From CTSOIL-112 sp964293815 (GTDB taxonomy: Bacteria > Pseudomonadota > Gammaproteobacteria > Burkholderiales > Burkholderiaceae): 64,000 bases of DNA. The position numbers and the translations under genes were made by a program. The DNA lies in contig CAXYYC010000001.1 of the NCBI GenBank assembly GCA_964293815.1, positions 186,001 to 250,000 on the forward strand, in the 5' to 3' direction. The notes below the pieces were generated by a model, which was given only the letters and a program-made list of their open reading frames with translations, searched no databases and was not told where the DNA came from. The stretch's first letter is position 1. Each line of letters opens with the position of its first letter. Below are positions 18,361 through 26,789 of this stretch, piece after piece.

Positions 18361-18831
18361 TTATACGCCTCCTGCGAAACCGCATTGTCGCCACGCTTCG
18401 TAGACGATGATCGCCGCGCTATTGGATAAATTCAGACTGCGGTTGTTCGGCATCATCGGCAGGCGAATGCGTTGCTCGGTCGGAAAGGTGTCGCGCACCG
18501 CGTCAGGCAGCCCGCGCGTCTCTGAGCCGAACACGAACCAGTCGCCTGCTTGAAAACGCGTTTCAGTCAGGATGTTTGAGCCTTTGGTGGTCAGCGCAAA
18601 CAGCCGCGTCGCGTCGGGTTGGGCGCGATTGAGGAAGTCATCCCATGATTCATAAACGTTCAGATGGGCGAACTCGTGGTAGTCCAGTCCTGCGCGCACC
18701 ATGCGTTTGTCATCGAGCGGAAAACCGAGCGGTTTGATCAGATGCAGTTGGCAGCCGGTGTTGGCGGCGAGGCGTATGATGTTGCCGGTATTCGGTGGAA
18801 TTTCGGGTTGGACGAGGACGATATTAAACAT
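18361..18831 (-). CDS. trmL: tRNA (cytidine/uridine-34-2'-O)-methyltransferase, SPOUT family
   Basis: Start set at MFNIVLVQPEIPPNTGNI (position 18831), which matches the family N-terminus; the frame extends to 18891 but that part overlaps the intergenic gap. The 156-residue product has the SPOUT trefoil-knot motifs FGSETRGLP and IRLPMMPNNRSLNLSNS. TrmL methylates the 2'-OH of the wobble nucleotide in tRNA-Leu isoacceptors. It follows comF by about 30 bp on the same strand. Confidence 0.95.
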   Translation of the reverse strand: MFNIVLVQPEIPPNTGNIIRLAANTGCQLHLIKPLGFPLDDKRMVRAGLDYHEFAHLNVYESWDDFLNRAQPDATRLFALTTKGSNILTETRFQAGDWFVFGSETRGLPDAVRDTFPTEQRIRLPMMPNNRSLNLSNSAAIIVYEAWRQCGFAGGV

Positions 18832-18859
18832 GATAGACTGGGGTGTAAAAAGCGGCATT

Positions 18860-19678
18860 TTACTTGTTCGCGGCTTTGGGTGTGCGGGCAATCAGCACAT
18901 TATCGACTTGTTTGGCTCCGGCATTTTTGAGCAGCTGCGCGATTTCGTTCAGCGTCGCGCCAGTGGTGATGATGTCGTCGAGTAGGAGGATGTGGCGGTC
19001 TTTAAGGGCTATCGTTTCACCTAGCGCAAAGGCATTTTTGACTTGTGTGCGGCGTTGCTCTGGTTTGACGTGGACTTGCAATTGATCGTGATGCACGCGC
19101 ACGAGCGCGTCGGGTGCGTAATGGGGCGAGGCGTTTGGCCACAGTGTACGCAGGTCAATTTGTTGGATGAGTAAACGCAAGGGATTGAATCCACGCACCT
19201 GCGTCCGCTCAGGCAAGGCAGGAACCAGCATGATGAGGTCGGGCTGATGTGTCTGCGCATAGGCGCGCAAAATCTGCTGCAAACAATCGGCGAGCAGGGG
19301 CGCGAGGTGCAAAGCGTTGTGAAATTTATATTGCAGTAAAGCGTGCTGTAGCATACCCGCATAGTCGCCGAACACCACCGAATGCGTGAATGCGGGCGGC
19401 GCGCTCAGACAATCGCCGCACAGCGGGTCGCCGCTCGGCAATAGATGCGCGCATTGAGTACAGCGATGGCTGCGCTCGGGCGCAATCAAGGAATGCGGGA
19501 TCGCCTGCGCACACGCGGCGCAGATACGCGCGGAAAGTGCGCTGTGGCGGGTATCTGCACCACACATTGCACAGCCACCAACCCTTTTGGCCAAATGGTT
19601 ATTGAGCCAAATGCGCGCATGATGGAGCCGACCAAATAGGGTCAGGTGGTTTTGCGGGTCGGCTGTGTGTGCAGTCAT
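18860..19678 (-). CDS. comF: ComF-family phosphoribosyltransferase-like protein
   Basis: The 272-residue protein has an N-terminal zinc-finger-like region with paired cysteines (CAMC, CAAC, CTQC, CGDC) and a C-terminal PRTase fold with the PRPP-binding motif ILLLDDIITTGATLNE. ComF proteins are needed for DNA uptake in competent bacteria, where a role in moving single-stranded DNA across the inner membrane has been proposed; other members are less well known. It is divergent from the BioC-like gene, with start sites about 80 bp apart. Confidence 0.9.
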   Translation of the reverse strand: MTAHTADPQNHLTLFGRLHHARIWLNNHLAKRVGGCAMCGADTRHSALSARICAACAQAIPHSLIAPERSHRCTQCAHLLPSGDPLCGDCLSAPPAFTHSVVFGDYAGMLQHALLQYKFHNALHLAPLLADCLQQILRAYAQTHQPDLIMLVPALPERTQVRGFNPLRLLIQQIDLRTLWPNASPHYAPDALVRVHHDQLQVHVKPEQRRTQVKNAFALGETIALKDRHILLLDDIITTGATLNEIAQLLKNAGAKQVDNVLIARTPKAANK

Positions 19679-19756
19679 GGTAAAATCATTCCTTTATGCC
19701 ATAGTACGGATAATCCCTGCGGGGCGCAAGCCGCCGACCGACGTCATCAAACGCTC

Positions 19757-20602
19757 ATGAACACCACATTCACCACGCCCAGCCAATTGCCCGACACCCT
19801 TGTGCAGTATGTCGCGCGTGATTTACTGCGCCGCGCCAGCATTGTCACCGCGCCGATGGCGCAGGTGCGCGAAATCAGCGCCGCGCCTTTGCCATTGAGC
19901 GAACTGCGCGCGCAGTATGGCAAAACGGCGATTGAACAATGGCGCATGGTGAATCATGGGCGTGCCAACAAGCCATCACCGTGGCGCAAACTCAACCCTT
20001 TTGCTGCGAATGATGCACCGCAAGAGGTCGCGTGGGCGGACTGGTCAACTCAGATTAAAAACACACGGCCTGCATCAATGGTGCTCGCGCCGTTGGTATT
20101 GGACGGCTTGACTGACGACGTATTGAACCAGTTGGCCGAATTGCCGCAGTGGTTCGCGCCCGATGGCGTACTGCTGTTTGCCACCTTGGGCGCTGGCGCA
20201 TGGCCGGAGTTGGTCAACCGTGATGAAGCATGGCTGGCGTTTGTTCAACACTTGCCCACCATCATGGACATGGGGCGACGTTTGCAAGATTTACGCTTCG
20301 GCTTGCCGGTGTTGGATGTCGAAACCGTGCGTCTGGGTTATACCGATGCGGACACGCTGTGGCAGGATATGTGCAACACCAGCCCGCGATTGCGCGCGTT
20401 AGCCGCTGACGAACAAGCATACTGGCGCGCGCAGATGGAGAGCGCTTTTGCCGACGGGCTGCGTGAACTCTCGCTGGAAGTCATCTACGGCCAAGTGTGG
20501 CAGCCGACCGCCGCATTGCCCGACAATGGTGTCAGAACGGTCTCGCTTGAATCGCTCACTGCCAGCCTCAAAAACCGCTCAACTGACAAAGGAGTCTCAT
20601 GA
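19757..20602 (+). CDS. BioC-like methyltransferase relative lacking a clear SAM motif
   Basis: Start at MNTTFTTPSQLPDTLVQY (19757); upstream codons overlap comF. The 281-residue protein matches the BioC-like proteins found beside comF in Burkholderiales: a helical N-terminus, then a Rossmann-like half with MVLAPLVLDGL, FAPDGVLLFATLGAGAWPEL and a C-terminal YGQVWQ segment. The glycine-rich SAM motif I (DxGxGxG) expected after the first 50 residues is absent; in its place is an Arg/Lys-rich stretch. It may not bind SAM. It overlaps the SCO gene by 4 bp. Confidence 0.7.
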   Translation: MNTTFTTPSQLPDTLVQYVARDLLRRASIVTAPMAQVREISAAPLPLSELRAQYGKTAIEQWRMVNHGRANKPSPWRKLNPFAANDAPQEVAWADWSTQIKNTRPASMVLAPLVLDGLTDDVLNQLAELPQWFAPDGVLLFATLGAGAWPELVNRDEAWLAFVQHLPTIMDMGRRLQDLRFGLPVLDVETVRLGYTDADTLWQDMCNTSPRLRALAADEQAYWRAQMESAFADGLRELSLEVIYGQVWQPTAALPDNGVRTVSLESLTASLKNRSTDKGVS

Positions 20603-21198
20603 AAATGCGCCCAACCGCCCTGATCGCCGCCGCGCTCGTCTGCGCCGTGGCCACATTAACCGCCTGTCAGCCAGCGCCGCAATACCTCAACAGCAACGTC
20701 ACCGCCAGCAATCTGCACACCGATATGCCGCTGACGACGCAAAACGGTGAAACGATTCAAGTCAACGCGCCGCACAAAGGCCAAGTCAGCGCAGTGTTTT
20801 TCGGCTACACCCAGTGCCCCGACATTTGCCCAACCACGCTGGGTAAAATGAAAATCGTGATGGACAAACTTGGCGCCGATGCGGACAAAGTACGCGTCGT
20901 GTTCATCACCGTTGACCCCGAACGCGACACCCCCGAGGTGCTCAAAGCCTACATGGCCGCGTTTAACCCAAGTTTCATAGGCGCCTACACCGACCCCGAC
21001 AATACCAAAAAAATGGCGAAACAATTTCAAGTCGTGTACGAAAAAGAAGGCGCTGGGCCGAACTACATCGTCAACCACACTGCCAATCTCTACCTGCTCG
21101 ATGAAAACGGCAAAACCATCGTTTCTGCACCGTATGAAGCCAAACCCGAAGCGATTGTGCATGACATCCAGCAAATGCTGGCGGCGCAAAAACCGTAA
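20599..21198 (+). CDS. SCO1/SenC-family copper chaperone lipoprotein
   Basis: A 199-residue thioredoxin-fold protein with lipobox TLTAC (lipidated Cys at residue 23). The copper-binding CxxxC is in YTQCPDICPTTL and the distal His in IVNHTANLYLLD. SCO proteins help deliver copper to the CuA site of cytochrome c oxidase, or act as periplasmic thiol reductants. It is translationally coupled to the upstream gene by an ATGA overlap. No cytochrome oxidase genes are in the window. Confidence 0.95.
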   Translation: MKMRPTALIAAALVCAVATLTACQPAPQYLNSNVTASNLHTDMPLTTQNGETIQVNAPHKGQVSAVFFGYTQCPDICPTTLGKMKIVMDKLGADADKVRVVFITVDPERDTPEVLKAYMAAFNPSFIGAYTDPDNTKKMAKQFQVVYEKEGAGPNYIVNHTANLYLLDENGKTIVSAPYEAKPEAIVHDIQQMLAAQKP

Positions 21199-21235
21199 AT
21201 TCAGCGCGTGCGCTATACACCTTTACGCGATAAGG

Positions 21236-21258
21236 AAGGGCGTGTTACACACGCCCTT
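21236..21258. terminator. bidirectional terminator between convergent genes
   Basis: A 10-bp perfect stem (AAGGGCGTGT / ACACGCCCTT) with a 3-nt loop lies between the convergent SCO and yaeQ genes. The T run is weak, so efficiency is uncertain. Confidence 0.6.
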
Positions 21259-21280
21259 ATCGATTGCTCAATCACTACCA

Positions 21281-21823
21281 CTATGGCAATTTCAACGCCT
21301 GACACACCAGCAAATGCGCGCCCAACGCACCGCGCGTGTCCGACAGCCACACGTCGCCGTCCTGTATCGTGCATTGCAAGCTCATATTGCGCTGGCACAG
21401 GGCTTTCAACGCAGACGTATCGGGCAGTTGAAACACAGACACCTTATCCAGCGCATTCATCGCCTGTTCATTATCGCGCCACCATTTATCTGCCAACGTT
21501 CCGTACAAATACACCTGCACCGCGTCAGCACGCCCGCAGGCTTTGCGAATGCGGCGCTCATCCGGCAAACCCACCTCAACCCACAGGCGAATCTCACCCG
21601 AATAATCCAAATGCCACAGATCCGGCTCCTCGTCGGTGGAAATGCCTTTGCCAAAAATCAACCGCTCATGCGCATTTCGGGTAAAGGCCAACAGCCGCAC
21701 CATCATACGCTCCTCCGTCTCGGACGGATGTAGGGCGAGGGTCAACGCGTGCTCGGCGTAATAGTGCCGATCCATGTCGGCAATCGACACCTCGGCTTTG
21801 TAAATCGTGGATTTGAGTGCCAT
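21281..21823 (-). CDS. yaeQ: YaeQ-family protein
   Basis: This 180-residue protein shows the YaeQ N-terminus MALKSTIYKAEVSIADMDRHYY, the ALHPSETEERMMVRLLAF segment and LWVEVGLPDERRIRKACGRA. YaeQ has a compact PD-(D/E)xK nuclease-like fold with E-x-G-x-P-D and following basic residues, but its biological activity is unknown. It lies 3 bp downstream of the Mrr-like nuclease stop, on the same strand, so the two may be co-transcribed. Confidence 0.92.
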   Translation of the reverse strand: MALKSTIYKAEVSIADMDRHYYAEHALTLALHPSETEERMMVRLLAFTRNAHERLIFGKGISTDEEPDLWHLDYSGEIRLWVEVGLPDERRIRKACGRADAVQVYLYGTLADKWWRDNEQAMNALDKVSVFQLPDTSALKALCQRNMSLQCTIQDGDVWLSDTRGALGAHLLVCQALKLP

Positions 21824-21826
21824 AAA

Positions 21827-22873
21827 TCATTCTAAGTCTGGGACAAAAATTTGTTTGAGTGGTAATAAAACCCGATAACTGGGTGCCAATTGTTCATAGT
21901 GTTTAAAAATTAAATCGACTACGGCCTGTCCATCGATGAGTGTCAATTTGGATTTACTGCGTTCAATCGCGCGTGCATCTCGGCTATAACTGCCTAAATT
22001 AACAAACAATCCATACTCGCCATCACCTAATGTTCCCAACAGTTGATTGATCTCAGCCGTCCCATTACTTGATAAAGAACGCTTACACTGTACTTTAATT
22101 ACTGGTGGCTCAAACCCAAAAGCGTCTTTATGGGCAATTACATCTACGCCGCCGTCTCCTGATTTTTGTGTGGCATAAGCGGTATACCCCATGCAGTTGA
22201 GTAAATGTGCGATAAATAATTCAAACTCATAGCCTGTGAGTTTTGTGTGTAATTGACGAATGACAAAATCAACCGTACTTTCTGCCGCGACATTGGCAAT
22301 TTGTTGATTAGTGACATTGTTCATTGGGCTGTCGGCAATCTCTACCTCTTCAGCTTTATTTGTTAATGTTGATCCTAAATCCTTCCTGTTGATTTTGTTC
22401 AAAAACTCAGCTGTGTTGACCTTAATTTCAAACAAAGTCATAAACGCACCAATTTCATACAATGCCTCTTGGCTGAAAATATTGCGTTCAATACCATCGG
22501 GAGTAAGCCACTGAACATGGCGGCGATTAGGGTAGTCGTCATCACTTAACCCATCTCGAAACTCATAACCACCAATAATTTCACCAATATATATTCGTCG
22601 ATTTTCTTTACACGGATAAACGACCCAATCACCACGCTGAATAGCATGTACAAAACGGTAAATACTGGCTACTTGAGTGCGAATCGATGCTTCAGTAGCA
22701 TCTGGTTGAGCCTCACGTAAAACCTTTTTAAACTCCTCACGATCATCTGGCAAATGGCTGAGATCGCCCAACTCATCTGCCCAACCAATACCGATGTACC
22801 CTTGCTCAATTGGATCTGTACCGATTTGTGCGCCCATGTGAATGCCCCACAATGTAGGCGTATGATGACTCAT
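21827..22873 (-). CDS. Mrr-type restriction endonuclease with PUA/EVE-like N-terminal region
   Basis: A 348-residue protein in an AT-rich gene. Residues about 215-320 are an Mrr_cat PD-(D/E)xK nuclease domain: YEFELFIAHLLNCMGY, catalytic GDGGVDVIA and VQCKR. The N-terminal half (GIHMGAQIG, GDWVVYPCKENRRIYIGEI) looks like a PUA/EVE-type reader as fused to Mrr nucleases that recognise modified DNA. No methyltransferase lies nearby, which fits a modification-dependent (type IV-like) system. AT-rich composition against GC-rich aroA and yaeQ suggests transfer. Confidence 0.83.
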   Translation of the reverse strand: MSHHTPTLWGIHMGAQIGTDPIEQGYIGIGWADELGDLSHLPDDREEFKKVLREAQPDATEASIRTQVASIYRFVHAIQRGDWVVYPCKENRRIYIGEIIGGYEFRDGLSDDDYPNRRHVQWLTPDGIERNIFSQEALYEIGAFMTLFEIKVNTAEFLNKINRKDLGSTLTNKAEEVEIADSPMNNVTNQQIANVAAESTVDFVIRQLHTKLTGYEFELFIAHLLNCMGYTAYATQKSGDGGVDVIAHKDAFGFEPPVIKVQCKRSLSSNGTAEINQLLGTLGDGEYGLFVNLGSYSRDARAIERSKSKLTLIDGQAVVDLIFKHYEQLAPSYRVLLPLKQIFVPDLE

Positions 22874-22915
22874 GTTTTTCTCCTATATATCGACCAAGTA
22901 CAAGTATTATGTTTA

Positions 22916-24241
22916 TTATTTTAAAAGCTCATCCATCACCTCAAAATACGTCGGGAAGGTTTTACCCACGCATTTCGGATCATTGATTGTTACGCCGACG
23001 GGTGACAGCGCGAGTAGGGAAAAGCACATCGCCATGCGGTGATCGTCATAGGTGTCAATCTCGGTGTGGCGCCATGCATCCGCTGCGGGCGGCGTGATTT
23101 CGATGAAATCCGCGCCTTCGATCACTTCGGCGCCGACTTTGCGCAGTTCGGTCGCCATTGCGCTCAGGCGGTCGGTTTCTTTCACGCGCCATGAGGCGAT
23201 ATTGGTCAAACGGGTTTTGCCGTGCGCGAATAGCGCAGCTGTGGCCAGCGTCATCGCCGCATCGGGAATGTGGTTGCAGTCCAACTCGATGCCGCGCAAT
23301 TGCTCGGAACCATCGTCCTGATGAATGCCGCGCACCTCAATCCAATTCGTCCCCATCATCACGTTCGCACCCATCATCTGCAACGCGTCGGCGAATTTCA
23401 CGTCGCCTTGGATGCTGGACAAACCGACGCCGTGGATTTTGATCGGGCCGCCGCCCAAGGCACCGAGCGCAATGAAATACGAAGCAGACGATGCGTCGCC
23501 TTCGACAAAAATGTCTTTCGGCGAGGTGTAGCGCGAGCCTGCGTTGATGGTGAACGATGACCAGCCGTCGCGTGTCACGTTCACACCGAAACGCGCCATT
23601 AGGTTCAGCGTAATTTCGATATACGGTTTGGAAATCAATTCACCAATGACGTGGATGGTGACGCGGCGCTGAGTTGGTTGAACCAACAATGGCGCGGCCA
23701 TCAATACGGCGGTGAGAAATTGGCTCGATACATTGCCTTTGATCGACAAACTCAAATCACCGTCGGGCAAGTGCGCGGGCGTGAGTGTGAACGGCGGATA
23801 GCCTGCATTGCCGGTGTATTGTACTTGTACACCGATTTGCTGTAACGCATCCAGCAGATCGCCAATCGGTCGCTCGTGCATACGCGGCACGCCGTGCAGA
23901 TGATAGGTGCCATTTTGCAGTGCCAATACGGCGGTCAGCGGGCGAATCGCCGTGCCCGCGTTGCCCATAAACAGATCGGCGGATTTGTTCGGAAAGTCGC
24001 CACCCGTGCCGATGATGTCGTAGTCATGTTCGGCCACCTGTGTGACGCTCACGCTCAGCGTGTTGAGCGCCGCGAGCATCACGCGCGTGTCGTCCGAGTC
24101 AAGAACGTCGCGCACGCGCGTCACCGCGCCTTTTTCGGACAAGGCCGCGAGCAACAATACTCGGTTAGAAATGCTTTTCGAGCCGGGCAAAGTAATTTCG
24201 CCACGGGCGTGTTGGGTCGGATTGAGGGTGAGTTGTTCCAT
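22916..24241 (-). CDS. aroA: 3-phosphoshikimate 1-carboxyvinyltransferase (EPSP synthase)
   Basis: The 441-residue protein begins MEQLTLNPTQHARGEI at 24241, followed by LPGSKSISNRVLLLAAL, the S3P-binding loop. Other signatures are GNAGTAIRPLTAVLA, VEGDASSASYFIA, KETDRLSAMATELRKVGA and DDHRMAMCFSLLAL. It joins shikimate-3-phosphate and PEP in the sixth step of the chorismate pathway. NAGTAIRP, with Gly and Pro in place, is the ordinary class I loop. It follows tyrA and the DUF4424 gene on the same strand. Confidence 0.97.
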   Translation of the reverse strand: MEQLTLNPTQHARGEITLPGSKSISNRVLLLAALSEKGAVTRVRDVLDSDDTRVMLAALNTLSVSVTQVAEHDYDIIGTGGDFPNKSADLFMGNAGTAIRPLTAVLALQNGTYHLHGVPRMHERPIGDLLDALQQIGVQVQYTGNAGYPPFTLTPAHLPDGDLSLSIKGNVSSQFLTAVLMAAPLLVQPTQRRVTIHVIGELISKPYIEITLNLMARFGVNVTRDGWSSFTINAGSRYTSPKDIFVEGDASSASYFIALGALGGGPIKIHGVGLSSIQGDVKFADALQMMGANVMMGTNWIEVRGIHQDDGSEQLRGIELDCNHIPDAAMTLATAALFAHGKTRLTNIASWRVKETDRLSAMATELRKVGAEVIEGADFIEITPPAADAWRHTEIDTYDDHRMAMCFSLLALSPVGVTINDPKCVGKTFPTYFEVMDELLK

Positions 24242-24251
24242 GTATTTGAAT

Positions 24252-25220
24252 TTAATTTTGGTAAGGGTGTGCAAATAAAATCTCTAAATCGTTTTTGGGC
24301 GTGAAGTGGGTTTTGGTCGCTTCAAATCGGGTGTCAGATACTTTTTTCAATGAGGCATCCCAGCACATGGACAGCAAGGCGTCGGCTGGTTTTTCAACGG
24401 TCAGATGAAAGCGCTCAATCGGCTTGGCCCAATTCGCACCGGTGGTTAGGATGTAGCCGAGTGCAGAGTAACTGGTTGGACGATTACCCAATTTGCGCAT
24501 GAATGTGCGATCCATGCAGTAGTCGCGTTTCAAATCATTCAGCCCGTCATCGACGCTACGCGGCAGATATGCCGAGCCACCCACCAGCGGTGTGTACTCG
24601 TGTTGCACGCGGATGCTTTGTTTGGCAGGGAAAGTTTGCTGCCAGCTATAGACCATTTGCGCATCCCATAGACGCGGTTGGTCATCGCTTGGGTTATTTG
24701 GGTAGTGAATGGCGCTTCGTTGCGCCAGTGTGTTCAAGCACGGTTCAACGCGTTTGTCCAAAAAGTCTTCACCGCGCTCATTGGAAAACGGCTCGATGAT
24801 TTCGGCATCGCTTAAGCGACATTCACGGCGCACTGCGTCGGTAATGTCCTTTTTACCCCAAAGTACGCGCAGGTTTTTTTGCGGCGCAATGGACTGGCCG
24901 TTAACCCATATTTTGAACGAGTTGTGCAGGCCGTCTATATCCGCAAAATCGCCATCTACGCCCAGACGCATGGCGGGCAATGGAAACAGAATGGTTTCAT
25001 GGACGGCTTGCGCGCTGTCGTTCGTAAATTCGTATTGCACGCGAATTTTATCAAGACTGATGTACAAATCCTCAGACACCATGCGGATATCTTGATTCTT
25101 GAGGTACTGCACGCCGCCGGTCGATACCCAGCCGGTCGAATCATTGGCCCATGCGGGCAAACTGAGCGTACCGACTAAGCCAATGGCTGTCCAACCGATG
25201 CGTTGTGCGAGCTGTTTCAT
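24252..25220 (-). CDS. DUF4424-family secreted protein
   Basis: The 322-residue protein starts MKQLAQRIGWTAIGLVG with a signal peptide cleaved near PAWA. AGGAG is 5 bases before this ATG (25223 is an alternative). The mature N-terminus NDSTGWVSTGGVQYLKNQDI and SEDLYISLDKIRVQYEF match DUF4424, a periplasmic beta-rich family of unknown function. It sits only 10 bp upstream of aroA and 16 bp downstream of tyrA, inside an amino-acid operon, where it seems a guest. Confidence 0.85.
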   Translation of the reverse strand: MKQLAQRIGWTAIGLVGTLSLPAWANDSTGWVSTGGVQYLKNQDIRMVSEDLYISLDKIRVQYEFTNDSAQAVHETILFPLPAMRLGVDGDFADIDGLHNSFKIWVNGQSIAPQKNLRVLWGKKDITDAVRRECRLSDAEIIEPFSNERGEDFLDKRVEPCLNTLAQRSAIHYPNNPSDDQPRLWDAQMVYSWQQTFPAKQSIRVQHEYTPLVGGSAYLPRSVDDGLNDLKRDYCMDRTFMRKLGNRPTSYSALGYILTTGANWAKPIERFHLTVEKPADALLSMCWDASLKKVSDTRFEATKTHFTPKNDLEILFAHPYQN

Positions 25221-25236
25221 CATGACTCCTATTGCC

Positions 25237-26151
25237 TTACTGTTCCTTACCCCACGCCAAACGCTTTTCACTCGCGCGCGTAAATTCGTTCAATAGCGCT
25301 TCGCTATTGGCAGCGGCGATTTGATCGCGTAGCTGCTGCGCGTGCGCCAAATACAAATCCAAGTCGTGCAAAATTGCCTCACGGTTGTTCAGACACACGT
25401 CGCGCCACATCTCAGGACTGGCGGCGGCGATGCGCGTGAAATCACGAAAGCCAGCGCCGGCCATGGCGAATTTGTCATCGGATAAATTCGAGTCCGCCAC
25501 ATGATTCATCAGCGCGTAGGCGAGGACGTGCGGCACATGCGACACAGCGGCAAAAATCGCGTCGTGCGCTTGCAAATCCATCTCGTATACCAAGCCGCCG
25601 GTGGCCTGCCACATGCTGACGACCGTGGCGATTTGCTCGGGCGTGTTGTGCGCGGGTTTGGGCAATGGGCAGACCATGATTTTTTTATTCACATACAAAT
25701 CCGCCAGCGCCGCATGCGGGCCATTGACTTCGCGTCCCGCAATCGGATGCGCGAGGACAAATTGCGTGATGCGTTCGCCCAATACGGCCAGTGCGTCGTT
25801 GTATACCGATTGCTTGGTGCTGCCCGCGTCGGTGATGATGGTGTGCGCGGATAAATGCGGCAGCAAGTCGCGCAGGACGTTTTGCGTTTGTCCGACCGGC
25901 ATGGCCAGCACGATGACGTCGGCAGATTGCACCGCTTGGGCGTACTCCGGCGTGTTCGGTTGGACAAAGCGGTCAATCAGCCCGAGTTCCAGCGCGTGCT
26001 GCATCACCTCAATGCGTCGTCCGACACCGATGACGTTTTGCGCCACACCGGCATTTTTCAATGCCAAGGTGAGCGAGCCGCCGATCAGGCCTGCGCCGAT
26101 GAGTAGGAGATTTTTAATCTGCGGAGGTGGCAGGGTAGAATATAACTTCAT
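25237..26151 (-). CDS. tyrA: prephenate dehydrogenase
   Basis: Start set at MKLYSTLPPPQIKNLLLIG (26151). The 304-residue protein has a Rossmann NAD(P) motif GAGLIGGSL, ADVIVLAMPVGQ, and the prephenate-site HPIAGREVNGP. It oxidises prephenate to 4-hydroxyphenylpyruvate for tyrosine synthesis, or arogenate in some relatives. No chorismate mutase domain is fused; that activity is in pheA. There is no ACT domain, so feedback regulation is probably weak or exerted elsewhere. Confidence 0.95.
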   Translation of the reverse strand: MKLYSTLPPPQIKNLLLIGAGLIGGSLTLALKNAGVAQNVIGVGRRIEVMQHALELGLIDRFVQPNTPEYAQAVQSADVIVLAMPVGQTQNVLRDLLPHLSAHTIITDAGSTKQSVYNDALAVLGERITQFVLAHPIAGREVNGPHAALADLYVNKKIMVCPLPKPAHNTPEQIATVVSMWQATGGLVYEMDLQAHDAIFAAVSHVPHVLAYALMNHVADSNLSDDKFAMAGAGFRDFTRIAAASPEMWRDVCLNNREAILHDLDLYLAHAQQLRDQIAAANSEALLNEFTRASEKRLAWGKEQ

Positions 26152-26205
26152 GTTTAATACGGTCTTTGTTGAGCGGGTTTGGGCGATCAAGCCAAATATA
26201 TTCGT

Positions 26206-26709
26206 TTACGCCGTGAGCGCAGGTGATAGCCGCGCCATTGATAGCCCATCGGCGTATTGTCCCGCACGAAAAGCAAAGGCGCGATGCGTGCCTTCGATCT
26301 GAAAACCAAATTTTTTGTATAAAGCGATGGCGTTTTGATTATCGCTAAACACCTGTAATTCAATTCGGCTGAGATTAAGCCAATTATCTGCCAAATCCAA
26401 CAAAGCGTGCATCAATGCTTTGCCAACGCCTTTGCCATGCCAGTCGTCGTGCACGGCAATACCCAGCGTTGCCGCATGTCGGCGACGCGGCGACGGCGAT
26501 TCTGACCACAGACATGCGTGACCGACAATCGTGCCATCCATGACCGCCACTAAAGTGCAATGCCCCGATGGATCGGCAAGTCGCCTTTTCCATGACTCCA
26601 GCGAAGGATAGGGTATCTTCATCGTACCGTGAATCGCCTGAGGCTGGTTGTACAGTTGATGCAAGCCATCATAATCGCTGGGTTCTGCATGGCGAATGTG
26701 TATTGACAT
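26206..26709 (-). CDS. GNAT-family N-acetyltransferase
   Basis: The 167-residue product starts MSIHIRHAEPSDYDGLHQL with GGAGA 6 bases upstream; a longer frame reaches 26820 but overlaps pheA. Acetyl-CoA binding motif A is visible as LGIAVHDDWHGKGVGKALM, and motif B as ALYKKFGFQIEGTHRA. This pattern resembles YhhY-type L-amino-acid N-acyltransferases, but the substrate is not certain. It lies between tyrA and pheA. Confidence 0.9.
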   Translation of the reverse strand: MSIHIRHAEPSDYDGLHQLYNQPQAIHGTMKIPYPSLESWKRRLADPSGHCTLVAVMDGTIVGHACLWSESPSPRRRHAATLGIAVHDDWHGKGVGKALMHALLDLADNWLNLSRIELQVFSDNQNAIALYKKFGFQIEGTHRAFAFRAGQYADGLSMARLSPALTA

Positions 26710-26789
26710 AATTTTCTCCATCTGTGTGTAACAAGCGTTCGGCATACCGTTTTTGAACGGTGGGGAGCGAATGCTACGGCCAGCACTAC

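Noticed and set aside
21101..21733. Plus-strand frame of 210 codons opposite yaeQ
   Set aside because: Runs through the SCO stop and the terminator, then opposite yaeQ; a shadow.
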